DNA from: Coriobacteriaceae bacterium
Lineage (GTDB): Bacteria > Actinomycetota > Coriobacteriia > Coriobacteriales > Coriobacteriaceae
Length of the DNA: 64,000 bases
Assembly: GCA_902399975.1 (NCBI GenBank)
Contig: CABOHA010000001.1
Coordinates: forward strand, 645,397-709,396
Direction: 5' to 3'
Translations under genes and position numbers: made by a program
Shown: piece after piece, positions 9,958 through 18,092 of the stretch
Layout of the letters: the number at the start of each line of letters is the position of its first letter
Position numbering within the stretch: the stretch's first letter is position 1
Notes under the pieces: model-generated
What the model saw: the letters and a program-made list of their open reading frames with translations, nothing else
The model's database searches: none
Told to the model about the DNA's origin: nothing

Positions 9958-10335
9958 ATGGCCCTGCGTGAATCCGGAGAAGACTATCTCGAATCGATCT
10001 ACGTTCTATCGGAACGTCAGGGCATCGTGCGCTCGATCGACGTTGCGGAGTACCTCGGCGTAACCAAGGCGAGCGTTTCCAAGGCCATGGCGACGTTGGA
10101 AAGCAACGGCTATGTCGAAATGGGCAAGCGCGACGTTCATCTGACGGAGCGTGGTCTGGAGGTCGCTCGCCAAATGTGGGAGCGTCACTGCTTTTTCGTG
10201 GGGCTGCTGGAGGATGCGGGTGTTTCGGCTGAGGTCGCGTCGCAAGAGGGCTGCCACATGGAGCACTGCCTGAGCGAGGAAAGCTTCGAGAAGCTGAGGG
10301 CGATGCTGGGACGGGACAGCGACCGGGACCAGTAG
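9958..10335 (+). CDS. DtxR/MntR-type metal-dependent regulator (short form)
   Basis: A 125-residue protein. Residues 1-60 form the winged helix of the iron/manganese-dependent repressor family (LRESGEDYLESIYVL, then DVAEYLGVTKASVSKAM). The rest is the metal-binding and dimerisation domain, with the ASQEGCHMEHCLS segment that carries Glu, Cys and His ligands in DtxR and MntR. The C-terminal SH3-like domain of long DtxR proteins is missing, as in MntR. It should repress metal uptake genes when Fe or Mn is bound. Its target may include the nitroreductase gene at 18930, which has a DtxR-like box. No transporter adjoins it. Confidence 0.85.
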   Translation: MALRESGEDYLESIYVLSERQGIVRSIDVAEYLGVTKASVSKAMATLESNGYVEMGKRDVHLTERGLEVARQMWERHCFFVGLLEDAGVSAEVASQEGCHMEHCLSEESFEKLRAMLGRDSDRDQ

Positions 10336-10413
10336 CCCCGCCAACCAAGTCCAACTCAGACAAGGAACCCCGCCAGCAAGCGATGCCCAAGAACCGCCAG
10401 CAACGTTACCGCA

Positions 10414-10541
10414 GGCCGGGACCGGGCTTGGTTTTTGAAAACACTCCGCAGCGCGAGGCCCGTCTTTCCGTTGCTCCGCAGGAGCAGGAAAGACGGGCCT
10501 CATGCGCGAGGACGTTTTCAAAACCAAGCCCGGTCCCGGCC
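10414..10541. repeat. 128-bp nested palindrome between convergent genes
   Basis: The outer arms (10414-10442 and 10514-10541, beginning GGCCGGGACCGGG) match apart from one extra T. The inner arms pair through GAGGCCCGTCTTTCC and its complement. The apex is the perfect hairpin TGCTCC-GCA-GGAGCA. The element fills much of the gap between the DtxR-type gene and the converging ATPase gene, and either strand could terminate there, although T-tracts are poor. Confidence 0.8.
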
Positions 10542-10557
10542 GGAGGGACCACGAGCG

Positions 10558-12510
10558 CTACAGGTTCTTGACACCCATCGCGCGCATGGCGTTCAGGATG
10601 GCGATGATCGCCACGCCCACGTCGCCAAAGACGGCAAGCCACATATTGGCGATGCCCAGTGCCGCAAGCACCAGAATCAGCAGCTTAATGCCCAGCGCAA
10701 AGATGATGTTCTGCCAAACAATCGTCATGGTCTTGCGCGCCACGCGGATCGCGCGGGAAATGTTGGACGGCTTGTCGTCCATCAGTACCACGTCGGCGGC
10801 CTCGATCGCGGCGTCGGAGCCCATGGCGCCCATGGCAATGCCCACATCGGCGCGCGTAAGCACAGGCGCGTCGTTGATACCGTCGCCGACAAAGGCGAGC
10901 TTGCCCTTGCCACTTTCGGCCGCGAGTAGTGCCTCAACGCGCTCGACCTTGTCGCCCGGCAGGAGCTGCGCGTGGAACTCGTCGAGACCGAGTTGCTTGG
11001 CCACAGACGCTGCAACCTCCTCGCGGTCGCCCGTGAGCATGACGGTGCGGTTGATACCGGCGGCATGCAGGTCGCGAATCGTTTGCTCCGCATCGGCCTT
11101 AACGGTGTCTGCAATCACGATGTGGCCGGCGTACACGCCGTCAACGAGCACGTGGAGGATCGTGCCGACAACCTCGCAGTCCGGTGCTTCAACGCCGGCC
11201 GCGCCGAGCATCTTGGCGTTGCCAACGACGACGTGCTTGCCGTCGATGGTTGCCGTCACGCCGTGGCCCGCGTCGTTGGCGGAGTCGCTCACGCGCTTGG
11301 GGTCGACCTCGCCCTGGTAGGCGTCGCGCACGGACTGCGCGATGGGGTGATCGGAGAACGACTCAGCAAGGGCTACGACTTCGAGCAGCGACTGCTCGGT
11401 ATAGCCAGCCTCGGGGTGCACCGCGACGACTGAGAACGTGCCGTTGGTGAGGGTGCCCGTTTTGTCGAAGACGATGGTGTCCACGTCGGCGAGCGTCTCG
11501 AGGTAGTTGGAGCCCTTGATGAGAACGCCCAGCTTGGACGCGCCGCCGATGCCGCCAAAGAAACTCAACGGTACGCTGATCACGAGGGCGCACGGGCAGC
11601 TGACGACCAGGAAGGTCAGGCCGCGCAGGATCCAATCGGACCAAGCGCCAGTCACCAGGCCGCCGCCAAGCGCGAGCACCGCGGCAGCGCCAGTGACGGC
11701 GGGGGTGTAGACGCGGGCAAAGCGCGTGATGAAGTTCTCGGTGCGCGCCTTCTTTTCGCTGGCATTCTCCACGAGCTCCAGAACACGCGCGACGGTTGAC
11801 TCGCCAAAGGGCTTGGTGGTGCGCACGTGGATGAGGCCCGTCATGTTGATGCAACCGCTGATGATATCGTCGCCGGTCTTGGCCGGGCGGGGGACCGACT
11901 CGCCCGTGAGTGCGGCGGTGTCGAGCTGGGTTTCGCCCTCGACGATGACGCCGTCGATAGGCACGCGCTCGCCGGGCTTGACCACGATCACGGTGCCGAC
12001 GGCGATGTCATCGGGAAAGACCTGTTCGAGTGTGCCGTCGGCTTGCTCGACGTTAGCGTAGTCGGGCGCGATGTTCATCATGGCACTGATCGACTTGCGG
12101 CTCTTGCCCACGGCGTATGCCTGGAACAACTCGCCGACCTGGTAGAACAGCATGACAGCGGCGCCTTCGGCCATGTGCGGGTCGGTGTCGGGGAAGAGCA
12201 CCATGGCAAACGCGCCGATGGTCGCGACGGCCATGAGGAAGCTCTCGTCGAAGGCCTTGCCGCGGCGGATGTTATTGAATGCCTTTTGCAGTACGTCGTA
12301 GCCGGCAATCAAAAACGGCACGAGGAACAGCACAAAGCTGGCGTAGATGTTGCCGGGCTCCCCAAATGCGATAGTGAGGGCGCCGAGCTCGTCGAGGGCA
12401 TAAACAACGGCAAAAATGCCCAGTGCTACCAGGATGCGGTTGCGCTTATGCTCAAGGGACTCTTTCTTCTTGCGCTTCTTCTTTTTCTTTTTGGGATCGG
12501 CGGCTGTCAT
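10558..12510 (-). CDS. Zinc/cadmium-exporting P1B-type ATPase
   Basis: A 650-residue heavy-metal pump. After a polylysine N-terminus (residues 7-16) and paired hydrophobic spans come the TGES actuator motif, the membrane metal site SCPCALVIS (CPC near 303-305), the phosphorylation motif DKTGT (near 346), the SDHPIA motif and GDGINDAP. The last spans contain a Lys (KLLILVL) and GDVGV, as in ZntA/CadA rather than copper pumps, so Zn2+, Cd2+ or Pb2+ export is expected. The usual N-terminal HMA domain is absent and sits in a separate gene upstream. An ArsR-type operator precedes the gene at 12533-12554. Confidence 0.92.
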   Translation of the reverse strand: MTAADPKKKKKKRKKKESLEHKRNRILVALGIFAVVYALDELGALTIAFGEPGNIYASFVLFLVPFLIAGYDVLQKAFNNIRRGKAFDESFLMAVATIGAFAMVLFPDTDPHMAEGAAVMLFYQVGELFQAYAVGKSRKSISAMMNIAPDYANVEQADGTLEQVFPDDIAVGTVIVVKPGERVPIDGVIVEGETQLDTAALTGESVPRPAKTGDDIISGCINMTGLIHVRTTKPFGESTVARVLELVENASEKKARTENFITRFARVYTPAVTGAAAVLALGGGLVTGAWSDWILRGLTFLVVSCPCALVISVPLSFFGGIGGASKLGVLIKGSNYLETLADVDTIVFDKTGTLTNGTFSVVAVHPEAGYTEQSLLEVVALAESFSDHPIAQSVRDAYQGEVDPKRVSDSANDAGHGVTATIDGKHVVVGNAKMLGAAGVEAPDCEVVGTILHVLVDGVYAGHIVIADTVKADAEQTIRDLHAAGINRTVMLTGDREEVAASVAKQLGLDEFHAQLLPGDKVERVEALLAAESGKGKLAFVGDGINDAPVLTRADVGIAMGAMGSDAAIEAADVVLMDDKPSNISRAIRVARKTMTIVWQNIIFALGIKLLILVLAALGIANMWLAVFGDVGVAIIAILNAMRAMGVKNL

Positions 12511-12532
12511 GATTCAAACCTCTCATTTGAGT

Positions 12533-12554
12533 TTATGAACACTCGCTCATATAA
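12533..12554 (-). promoter_or_regulatory. ArsR/SmtB-type operator before the metal ATPase
   Basis: The sequence TTATGA-N8-TCATATAA has the spacing and half-sites of the operator arms at 13271-13327. It lies 23-44 bases upstream of the ATPase start on the minus strand, so the sensor at 12892-13257 probably represses the pump separately from its own promoter. Confidence 0.7.
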
Positions 12555-12609
12555 TTTCGCGAGCAAAGGCCGCGGCAAGCGCGGCCTCGCAGGTCAACGT
12601 ATGCGCGGG

Positions 12610-12828
12610 TTAGAGAATGATCTCGCAGTCCGGCTCGGCGTCGGCGGTGAACTCAACGACGCGGTCCAGGACCTCGTCGAACTTGGCGTCGTCGGCCTCG
12701 AGCGTCAGCTTCTGGGTCATAAAGTTGACCGAAACGGACTTGACGCCATCGAGCTTAGCCAGCTCGTCCTGAAGTTCACGCGCGCAGTTGGCGCAATCGA
12801 TCTCGTCGAGCTTGAACTGCTTTTTCAT
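12610..12828 (-). CDS. Stand-alone HMA (heavy-metal-associated) domain protein
   Basis: A 72-residue ferredoxin-fold protein. The metal loop reads IDCANCAREL with Cys12 and Cys15, the DCxxC form found at the N-terminus of ZntA-type pumps. The C-terminus is acidic and has a further Cys (DCEIIL). It lies 99 bases upstream of the ATPase and 63 bases downstream of the sensor gene, so it probably handles metal for the pump or is the pump's detached regulatory domain. The start follows AAGGAACC. Confidence 0.88.
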   Translation of the reverse strand: MKKQFKLDEIDCANCARELQDELAKLDGVKSVSVNFMTQKLTLEADDAKFDEVLDRVVEFTADAEPDCEIIL

Positions 12829-12891
12829 GGTGGGTTCCTTTCCCTGTGTTAGCGGTCTGGGTGCCGGCCGCGCTGATACCGTGGTTGATTG

Positions 12892-13257
12892 CTATTCGCA
12901 GATATGGCTCATGCCCTGGTTAAGCATGGTGTAGACGTGATCGTCGGCGAGCGAGTAGAGAATGTTGCGGCCGTCGCGGCGGAACTTGACCAGGTGCGAC
13001 TGCTTAAGCGTGCGCAGCTGGTGCGACACCGCAGACTGCGAGGTTGCGGTCGCCTCGGCGATGTCGGCCACGCAGAGCTCGCGGCCCATGAGGGCATAGA
13101 GAATCTTGATGCGCGTGGTGTCGCTGAAGACCTTGAACAGGTCGGCAAGGTCGTAGAGAAGCTCCTCGTCGGGAAGGTCCTCGGGCGAGCAGGTGGTGGG
13201 GACGATCGGCTCGGTGGCCTCGATGCCAGTCTTTGTTTCATCAGCGTGGCCGCTCAT
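12892..13257 (-). CDS. ArsR/SmtB-family zinc-responsive repressor (CzrA-like)
   Basis: A 121-residue winged-helix repressor. The recognition region is ATATSQSAVSHQLRTL (around residues 69-84). The last helix contains Asp105, His107, His118 and Glu121 with the 2/11/3 spacing of the alpha-5 zinc site of CzrA and SmtB (Asp-His-His-His), the fourth ligand being Glu here. This predicts Zn(II)-driven release from DNA. It is the first gene of the efflux module, and a perfect inverted repeat covers its promoter at 13271-13327. Confidence 0.9.
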   Translation of the reverse strand: MSGHADETKTGIEATEPIVPTTCSPEDLPDEELLYDLADLFKVFSDTTRIKILYALMGRELCVADIAEATATSQSAVSHQLRTLKQSHLVKFRRDGRNILYSLADDHVYTMLNQGMSHICE

Positions 13258-13270
13258 TGCAATATCCTTT

Positions 13271-13327
13271 CATATGAACATGCGCTCATATAACTTACTT
13301 CCGATTATATGAGCGCATGTTCATATG
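13271..13327 (-). promoter_or_regulatory. Double ArsR-type operator at the sensor promoter
   Basis: Perfect 23-nt inverted arms (13271-13293 and 13305-13327) are separated by 11 bases. Each arm is itself an ATATGA-N8-TCATAT operator, so two repressor dimers could bind face to face. The site starts 14 bases upstream of the ArsR-type start codon, which fits autorepression. Confidence 0.8.
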
Positions 13328-13415
13328 TCAATGACGTTCAGGTAATTCGTCGCACAAAATGATGGGGAATAGTGGACGAGATTCCGGACTGAGCGGTTTT
13401 GATAGCCGATGCCGG

Positions 13416-13664
13416 GGTGGGTGCCCCCGCGCCGTGCAAAAATTGGAGTATTCTGCAACTATAGGGGGTCCGTTAATCTATTCCAGGCCAAATAAAGCCG
13501 CTCAAGAGTTATCCAAGGGCGGCAAACAGACAAGGTCTTCCTCAAATGTTGCCTAACGTTCTCGTTCGATAGCGTTTTTGTTTCTCATTTGGATTAACTT
13601 GTGGGTGCTGGAGGGCCGACCCTGCTGAATACTCGCAATTTTGCACATCACTAGGGTACCCACC
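13416..13664. repeat. Long-range inverted repeat next to orphan nuclease-like gene 1
   Basis: Collinear 42-nt arms (13416-13457 and 13623-13664) match at about 32 positions. They share GGTGGGT(G/A)CCC and GTGCAAAA...GAGTATTC.GCA. The 165-bp centre has no convincing gene. The element ends 12 bases from the stop codon of the gene at 13677-14867. Together with the 90 bases before it, it accounts for the whole non-coding stretch 13328-13676. Confidence 0.7.
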
Positions 13665-13676
13665 TTGTTAGTCGGT

Positions 13677-14867
13677 CTAGCTTCCGGCCCCGAAGATTCT
13701 GCCCTCGGGCGCGAGGCTGCTTATTTGGGCAAATGATGGGCTGTCGGATTCGACAGTCTGCATGTCATCGATTGCCGGAACTTCATTTATTGTCGGGTCA
13801 TCCAGCGCGATACCTTCGAGTGTTGCTTTTTCGAGGTCGATTCGTTGACGATCTTCGGAATCCTGGCGAAGCTGCTTCTGAATTCGCTTTTTCTCTTCTA
13901 TAAACCTTCTGAGCACAAACTGTCTCAGGTCCTCTTGCATGATTTGAAAGTCTTTTGGCAGACGCGAGGGGCGTATGCCCTCTTTCCGTTGGATCGCCTC
14001 CATGACCCTAACGAAAGCGCTAGCATGCATAAAGGAATAACGACTGACGGTGATGATTCCGTATCCCATGGACGCAAGCGCATTCTTGCGCTCCTCATCG
14101 ATGGCGCGGTCTTCTTCCGCGTCATGATAAAACCCGTTGTATTCAATGTCTGTGCGAGATTTCTTTAGATACGCATCCATAAAGAACTTATTGCGTCTCG
14201 TGAGATTCTTTGCGGCAGCGGTGACCTGCACCTCGTAATCGGTCTCAATTCCCTTAATACCAAGCCCTCCTTCGCTTTTGGGCAGCGTTAGCATCATGAC
14301 AAAGGCCGTTTCCATAGGAGACCGGCATCCGTCGCGCACATATTGGATCGCCTTTCGGGCAAGGGCCAGACCGTCGCATCTGGTAATGGAATTAAAGAAC
14401 TGTTTTAACCTCTCGGTCGAGGTGAGCGCGAAACGCTCGATATAGGAGGTGGAAGAGTCGGTTCCAAGGGAGTAAACGCCGCACAATTCAAAGTAGTACT
14501 CCACCAGTTCGCGAAAAGGGAGATAGGTGGCGGCCTGAAGTGCGCAAAGCTCAACGCCAACAATAAAGATGCCATCTTTGAGCTCTATAAAGCGTGAGTT
14601 CGAGAATCGTTTTGACGAAACGTGGCATTGACAGTTCAGTGCATAGCGCGCATTCCTGCGATCAAACACCATTACCTCGAGGCAATCATTTGCGTCGAGA
14701 GAAACATCGTGTTTGGTGAGCCATTCTGCGGCTGCGTCAAGGAGCGTTCCGGTGGGACATGATCCATAAATCGCGGCAGGGTTACAGGGCTCGGTGTCTT
14801 TCGCAGACGCCGAATGCGCGGCCTGGTAGACCGCTTTTGAAGTGGTATGTGACAATACGATACTCAT
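13677..14867 (-). CDS. Orphan AbiEi-like / Vsr-fold (DUF559-like) nuclease-domain protein 1
   Basis: A 396-residue protein that I place by pattern only. The N-terminal 140 residues (VLSHTTSKAVYQ, then GIFIVGVELCALQAAT and ELVEYYFELCGVYSLG) resemble the AbiEi-type region found in front of DUF559 nucleases. The C-terminal half has a PD-(D/E)xK-like arrangement: SPMETAF (Glu186), DIEYNG (Asp240, Glu242) and R260...MGYGIITV. It is alone, with no toxin partner. The coding DNA is visibly more AT-rich than its neighbours, which suggests transfer. No clear ribosome site precedes ATG 14867. A related gene lies at 23106-24155. The biochemical activity is unproven. Confidence 0.6.
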   Translation of the reverse strand: MSIVLSHTTSKAVYQAAHSASAKDTEPCNPAAIYGSCPTGTLLDAAAEWLTKHDVSLDANDCLEVMVFDRRNARYALNCQCHVSSKRFSNSRFIELKDGIFIVGVELCALQAATYLPFRELVEYYFELCGVYSLGTDSSTSYIERFALTSTERLKQFFNSITRCDGLALARKAIQYVRDGCRSPMETAFVMMLTLPKSEGGLGIKGIETDYEVQVTAAAKNLTRRNKFFMDAYLKKSRTDIEYNGFYHDAEEDRAIDEERKNALASMGYGIITVSRYSFMHASAFVRVMEAIQRKEGIRPSRLPKDFQIMQEDLRQFVLRRFIEEKKRIQKQLRQDSEDRQRIDLEKATLEGIALDDPTINEVPAIDDMQTVESDSPSFAQISSLAPEGRIFGAGS

Positions 14868-15216
14868 GGTATATATCGTGTCAGCTAATGCCGTGTTGAT
14901 GGCGCTGAGTGGGAAAGTCGTTTTAGGGGCCTAACCAAATGCTGTCCAAAAGCTTGACGCAATTATGGGTTGGCACGCCTAAAATCAATGTTATCGCAGC
15001 TTAGCTATAGCATATAAAAACTCAATTGCTGCACATTTGATATCGATGCATCACCATCCGACAACGAATTACGTGTCGGGAATTGGCCGAAATCGTTCAA
15101 AATGAGGGTTCAGAATTTGTGATGGCAGATCTATCTGTGGAACGTAGGGCGGCCCCGCTGCGGTGTTTCCCGCTGCGAGGCCGCTCGTGAGCAAGTAGTG
15201 TTTGTCGCAGGCGTTG
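14868..15216. other. Gene-free stretch between orphan nuclease-like gene 1 and the exonuclease gene
   Basis: AT-rich next to the nuclease-like gene, with a TATATA just before its start that could serve as a -10. At 15149-15184 GCGGCC pairs with GGCCGC over a loop that can fold further. This lies about 30 bases after the exonuclease stop and could be its terminator, though no T-tract follows. Nothing else is recognisable. Confidence 0.4.
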
Positions 15217-16185
15217 CTATTTCGCGAATAGGTTCTTGAGGTTGAACTCGGCCTGTACCGTGCGGAGCATGAGGTCGGTGTCGTCCAGACCCAGATGCTG
15301 CTCGTTGGCGTCGGGCGCGAGGGTGCCGCGACGGCGTGCCCAGTTCTCGAGCGCGGCGGGGGCGGACTCGCGGGGGAGCGAGCGCACGTCGGCGTCCAGG
15401 CTGCGGCAGATCTGGCGCGAGTCGATGACGATGATCTTACCCGCGCGGCGTGCCTCGGCGTAACCGTCCAGGTGAATCTTGAACCAGCTGTCCTCAAAGG
15501 CGGCGTTATGCGCCATGTACGGGTACTTCTTCATAAGCTTGAGCAGCTGCTTTTGCAGCTCCTTGTTCTCGCGGAAGGGCGTTTTGCCGTCGATGTCGTC
15601 CCAAGTAATGTGGTGGATATTCGACAGCGGCACATCTTCGCCGCGGTAGATGTCGGGCAGGCCGCAGTAGTGTGCCTCGGCGTCATGCGGGACGGCGTCG
15701 CTGGTGAGCTCCATGATCTCCCAGCCCACGTTGATGATATAGCCGCGCTCGGGTGCACGTCCGGTGGTCTCGATGTCGATACCGAGCACGGTGCCCTGGA
15801 TGGGCTTGCGGGCGTAGGCCACGCCGAGCGCGTCGCGGTCGCCGCGGATTTCGCGCATAACGGACGCGGCGGTGCGCTTTTGCATCTTGCCGATGGCGGC
15901 GCAGGTGTCGGCATCGGACAGGCCGCGCGAGAGCGTCGCGGGCGTCACGTTGCGCAGACGCGCCTCGCCAATCTGGTCGCACAGGTCGCGGTTGCGGTCG
16001 GCCAGGTCGCGCACGGTGGCAAAGTCGAAGCCGGGGTCGCCCTCGGCGGTAAAGTACTCGGTCTCGAGCACCTTGAGGGCCTCCTCGCCCTTCTGGCGCT
16101 CGGACTCCATGGCGCCGTGGTCGCCGTAGATAAACATGGGGATAAACGGCTGGCGCTCGTATTCGAGTGCTTGCGATACGTTCAT
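15217..16185 (-). CDS. DnaQ-like DEDD 3'-5' exonuclease domain protein
   Basis: A 322-residue protein. The exonuclease domain occupies residues 130-322: Exo I GIDIETTG (Asp137, Glu139), Exo II NAAFEDSWF (Asp232) and Exo III HLGLDDTDLM (His297, Asp302), so it is a DEDDh enzyme. The N-terminal 130 residues are charged and helical, with no domain I recognise. Family members trim DNA or RNA 3' ends. It is monocistronic; the ATG lies 10 bases after AAGGAGTA. Confidence 0.85.
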   Translation of the reverse strand: MNVSQALEYERQPFIPMFIYGDHGAMESERQKGEEALKVLETEYFTAEGDPGFDFATVRDLADRNRDLCDQIGEARLRNVTPATLSRGLSDADTCAAIGKMQKRTAASVMREIRGDRDALGVAYARKPIQGTVLGIDIETTGRAPERGYIINVGWEIMELTSDAVPHDAEAHYCGLPDIYRGEDVPLSNIHHITWDDIDGKTPFRENKELQKQLLKLMKKYPYMAHNAAFEDSWFKIHLDGYAEARRAGKIIVIDSRQICRSLDADVRSLPRESAPAALENWARRRGTLAPDANEQHLGLDDTDLMLRTVQAEFNLKNLFAK

Positions 16186-16356
16186 ATGCTACTCCTTGGA
16201 CGGGCCGCGTTGTGCGGCTCGAGGTTACTGAGTTATGGCGAGATGATAGTTTACCATAGGCAACTATTGGCACCGCGCCCGGGACAACTACAATACCCTA
16301 GTTGACCGCTAGGACTTTTACAATGCTGCCGAAAGACACGAAAGGTTCCATCCGTC

Positions 16357-17445
16357 ATGGATTTACTGATTGATATTCTGCTCGACGCCGGCAAGGACAC
16401 GCTGTCGCTGCTGCCGTTTTTGTTGGTGACGTATCTTGCTCTCGAGACACTTGAGCACGTTGCGGGCGACCGCGTCAACGGCGCTATCAAGCGCGCCGGC
16501 GCTGCGGGTCCCGTGGTTGGCTCGCTGCTGGGCATGGTGCCGCAGTGCGGATTTTCGGCCATGGCAGCAACGCTGTACGCCGGCCGTGTCGTGACCTTGG
16601 GCACGTTGGTGGCGGTGTTCCTTTCGACCTCCGATGAGATGCTGCCGCTGTTGCTTGCCGAGCAGGTTCCCGTGCAGACTATGGCGATGCTTTTGGCTTC
16701 GAAAGCGCTGATCGCACTGGTCACGGGTTTTATCGTGGACGCTGCCATTCGCGGCCTGCGCCGTAACGCCCGCGCGCACGCGGCGATTCGCCGTACCGTG
16801 CTGGGAACCTCGGCCAACCCGGCCCACGTGAACTGCGCGCACGACGACCACAGCGGCGGTGACATCATCGACGAGGTGGCCGAGGCAGGCGTGAGCGCCG
16901 ACCACATCCACGAGCTGTGCGAGCGCGACCATTGCGGTTGTGATGAAGACGAGGACGAGCACGAACACGGACATGGCCACGATCACGGTCATGAGGGCGA
17001 ACATGAACACCATGATGGTCACGGTCACTCTCACTCCCACGAAGGGACGCCTGTCCTGTCGATCATCCGCAGTGCGATCTCGCACACCGTGCAGGTCTCG
17101 GTATTCATTTTTCTGGTGACGCTGATTCTGGTCGCCGTGCTCGAGACGTTCGGCGAGTCCGCGATCGAGCAGTTCCTGCGCGGCAACGAGACACTCGCTG
17201 TCCTGGGTTCGGCGCTTGTCGGGCTGATTCCCAATTGCTCGGCGAGCGTGGTCATTACACAGCTGTATCTGGAAGGCGCGCTGCAACTGGCGCCGATGCT
17301 CGCCGGCACGCTCATTTCCGCCGGCGTGGGTTATCTGGTGCTGTTCCGCACCAACCGCAGCGCCCGCGAAAATGCCGTGTTCCTGATCATGATGTACGTC
17401 ATCGGCGCTGGCTGGGGCCTCATCCTCTCCGCCGTTGGCCTCTAA
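16357..17445 (+). CDS. Putative heavy-metal/manganese exporter (ArsP_2-like) with His-rich loop
   Basis: A 362-residue membrane protein of about ten spans built as two related halves. The first half has GMVPQCGFSA and the second GLIPNCSASV, each inside a hydrophobic repeat. The halves are joined by a cytoplasmic-type loop (about residues 195-230) made almost entirely of His, Asp, Glu and Gly. This is the layout of the putative manganese transporter/arsenic efflux family. The loop suggests binding of Mn, Zn or Ni ions. It is monocistronic with a strong terminator. A CAACTA-N8-TAGTTG palindrome lies upstream at 16285-16304 and could bind a metalloregulator. Confidence 0.8.
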   Translation: MDLLIDILLDAGKDTLSLLPFLLVTYLALETLEHVAGDRVNGAIKRAGAAGPVVGSLLGMVPQCGFSAMAATLYAGRVVTLGTLVAVFLSTSDEMLPLLLAEQVPVQTMAMLLASKALIALVTGFIVDAAIRGLRRNARAHAAIRRTVLGTSANPAHVNCAHDDHSGGDIIDEVAEAGVSADHIHELCERDHCGCDEDEDEHEHGHGHDHGHEGEHEHHDGHGHSHSHEGTPVLSIIRSAISHTVQVSVFIFLVTLILVAVLETFGESAIEQFLRGNETLAVLGSALVGLIPNCSASVVITQLYLEGALQLAPMLAGTLISAGVGYLVLFRTNRSARENAVFLIMMYVIGAGWGLILSAVGL

Positions 17446-17453
17446 GTAGGCCT

Positions 17454-17530
17454 AAAAAATGGGCTTCAAATAGCCATGCTCAGCGCCTGCGCAATGCGGC
17501 GACGCATGGCATTTTGAAGCCCGTTTTTTG
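17454..17530. terminator. Bidirectional terminator after the metal exporter
   Basis: Arms GGGCTTCAAA (17461-17470) and TTTGAAGCCC (17513-17522) enclose a second CATGC...GCATG stem. An A-run precedes and a TTTTTT run follows, so both strands can terminate. Confidence 0.85.
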
Positions 17531-17571
17531 TTGAGCCATGGATTCCGAGCGCTCACACCGCTCAAAACAAA

Positions 17572-17607
17572 AAGGTAGATTTTAGGCATGTCTCAAAAAT
17601 CTACCTT
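17572..17607 (-). terminator. Terminator of the YaiI/HdeD-like pair
   Basis: AAGGTAGATTTT pairs with AAAATCTACCTT around an 11-base loop. On the minus strand the stem is followed by TTTGTTTTG. It sits 3 bases beyond the stop codon of the YaiI gene. Confidence 0.85.
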
Positions 17608-17609
17608 GG

Positions 17610-18092
17610 TTAGTGCAGCAACTCGGTGAGGTTGCGTTTAAAGCGGGCGCGGTCTTCGCTGGTAAATGCTGCCGGACCGAGAGTGCGTCCGCCGGCGCGG
17701 CGTACCTTCTTTTCCTCGTGGCGAATAAACAGCTGCATGTCGATAGTCGCCTTGTCGTACACGCGCCCGCGCACACCGATGGCGGCGGCATCGCGCCCGA
17801 GCACCATGCTCGCCAAGCCAATGTCCTGCGTCACGACCACGTCGCCCGCCTGCAGGCGTTCGACAATGGCAAAGTCGGCGCTGTCGGCGCCCACGCTCAC
17901 GTCGAGCGTCGTGATCCAAAAGCCGCGTCGCGCGTGCTCGGCATCGCGCGGGTCGTCGCGGCGAATGTGCCGTTCCAGGTTTTGCGTGCTGTTGCCGGCG
18001 ATAACAACGGCGACGCCCGCCCGCCGCGCGCAGTCAATCGACTCGCGCGTGACCGGGCAGGCGTCGGCATCAATAAAGAGCGTCTTTGGCAT
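17610..18092 (-). CDS. YaiI/YqxD family protein (DUF188)
   Basis: A 160-residue protein of the UPF0178 family. The start KTLFIDADACPVTRESI is the hallmark, and VVTQDIGLASMVLGRDA with VYDKATID follow at the usual places. The acidic DADACP and TQDIGLA motifs resemble a PIN/NYN-like nuclease fold, but the family's activity is not established. The start codon directly follows the HdeD-like stop with no gap, so the two are co-translated. Confidence 0.9.
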   Translation of the reverse strand: MPKTLFIDADACPVTRESIDCARRAGVAVVIAGNSTQNLERHIRRDDPRDAEHARRGFWITTLDVSVGADSADFAIVERLQAGDVVVTQDIGLASMVLGRDAAAIGVRGRVYDKATIDMQLFIRHEEKKVRRAGGRTLGPAAFTSEDRARFKRNLTELLH

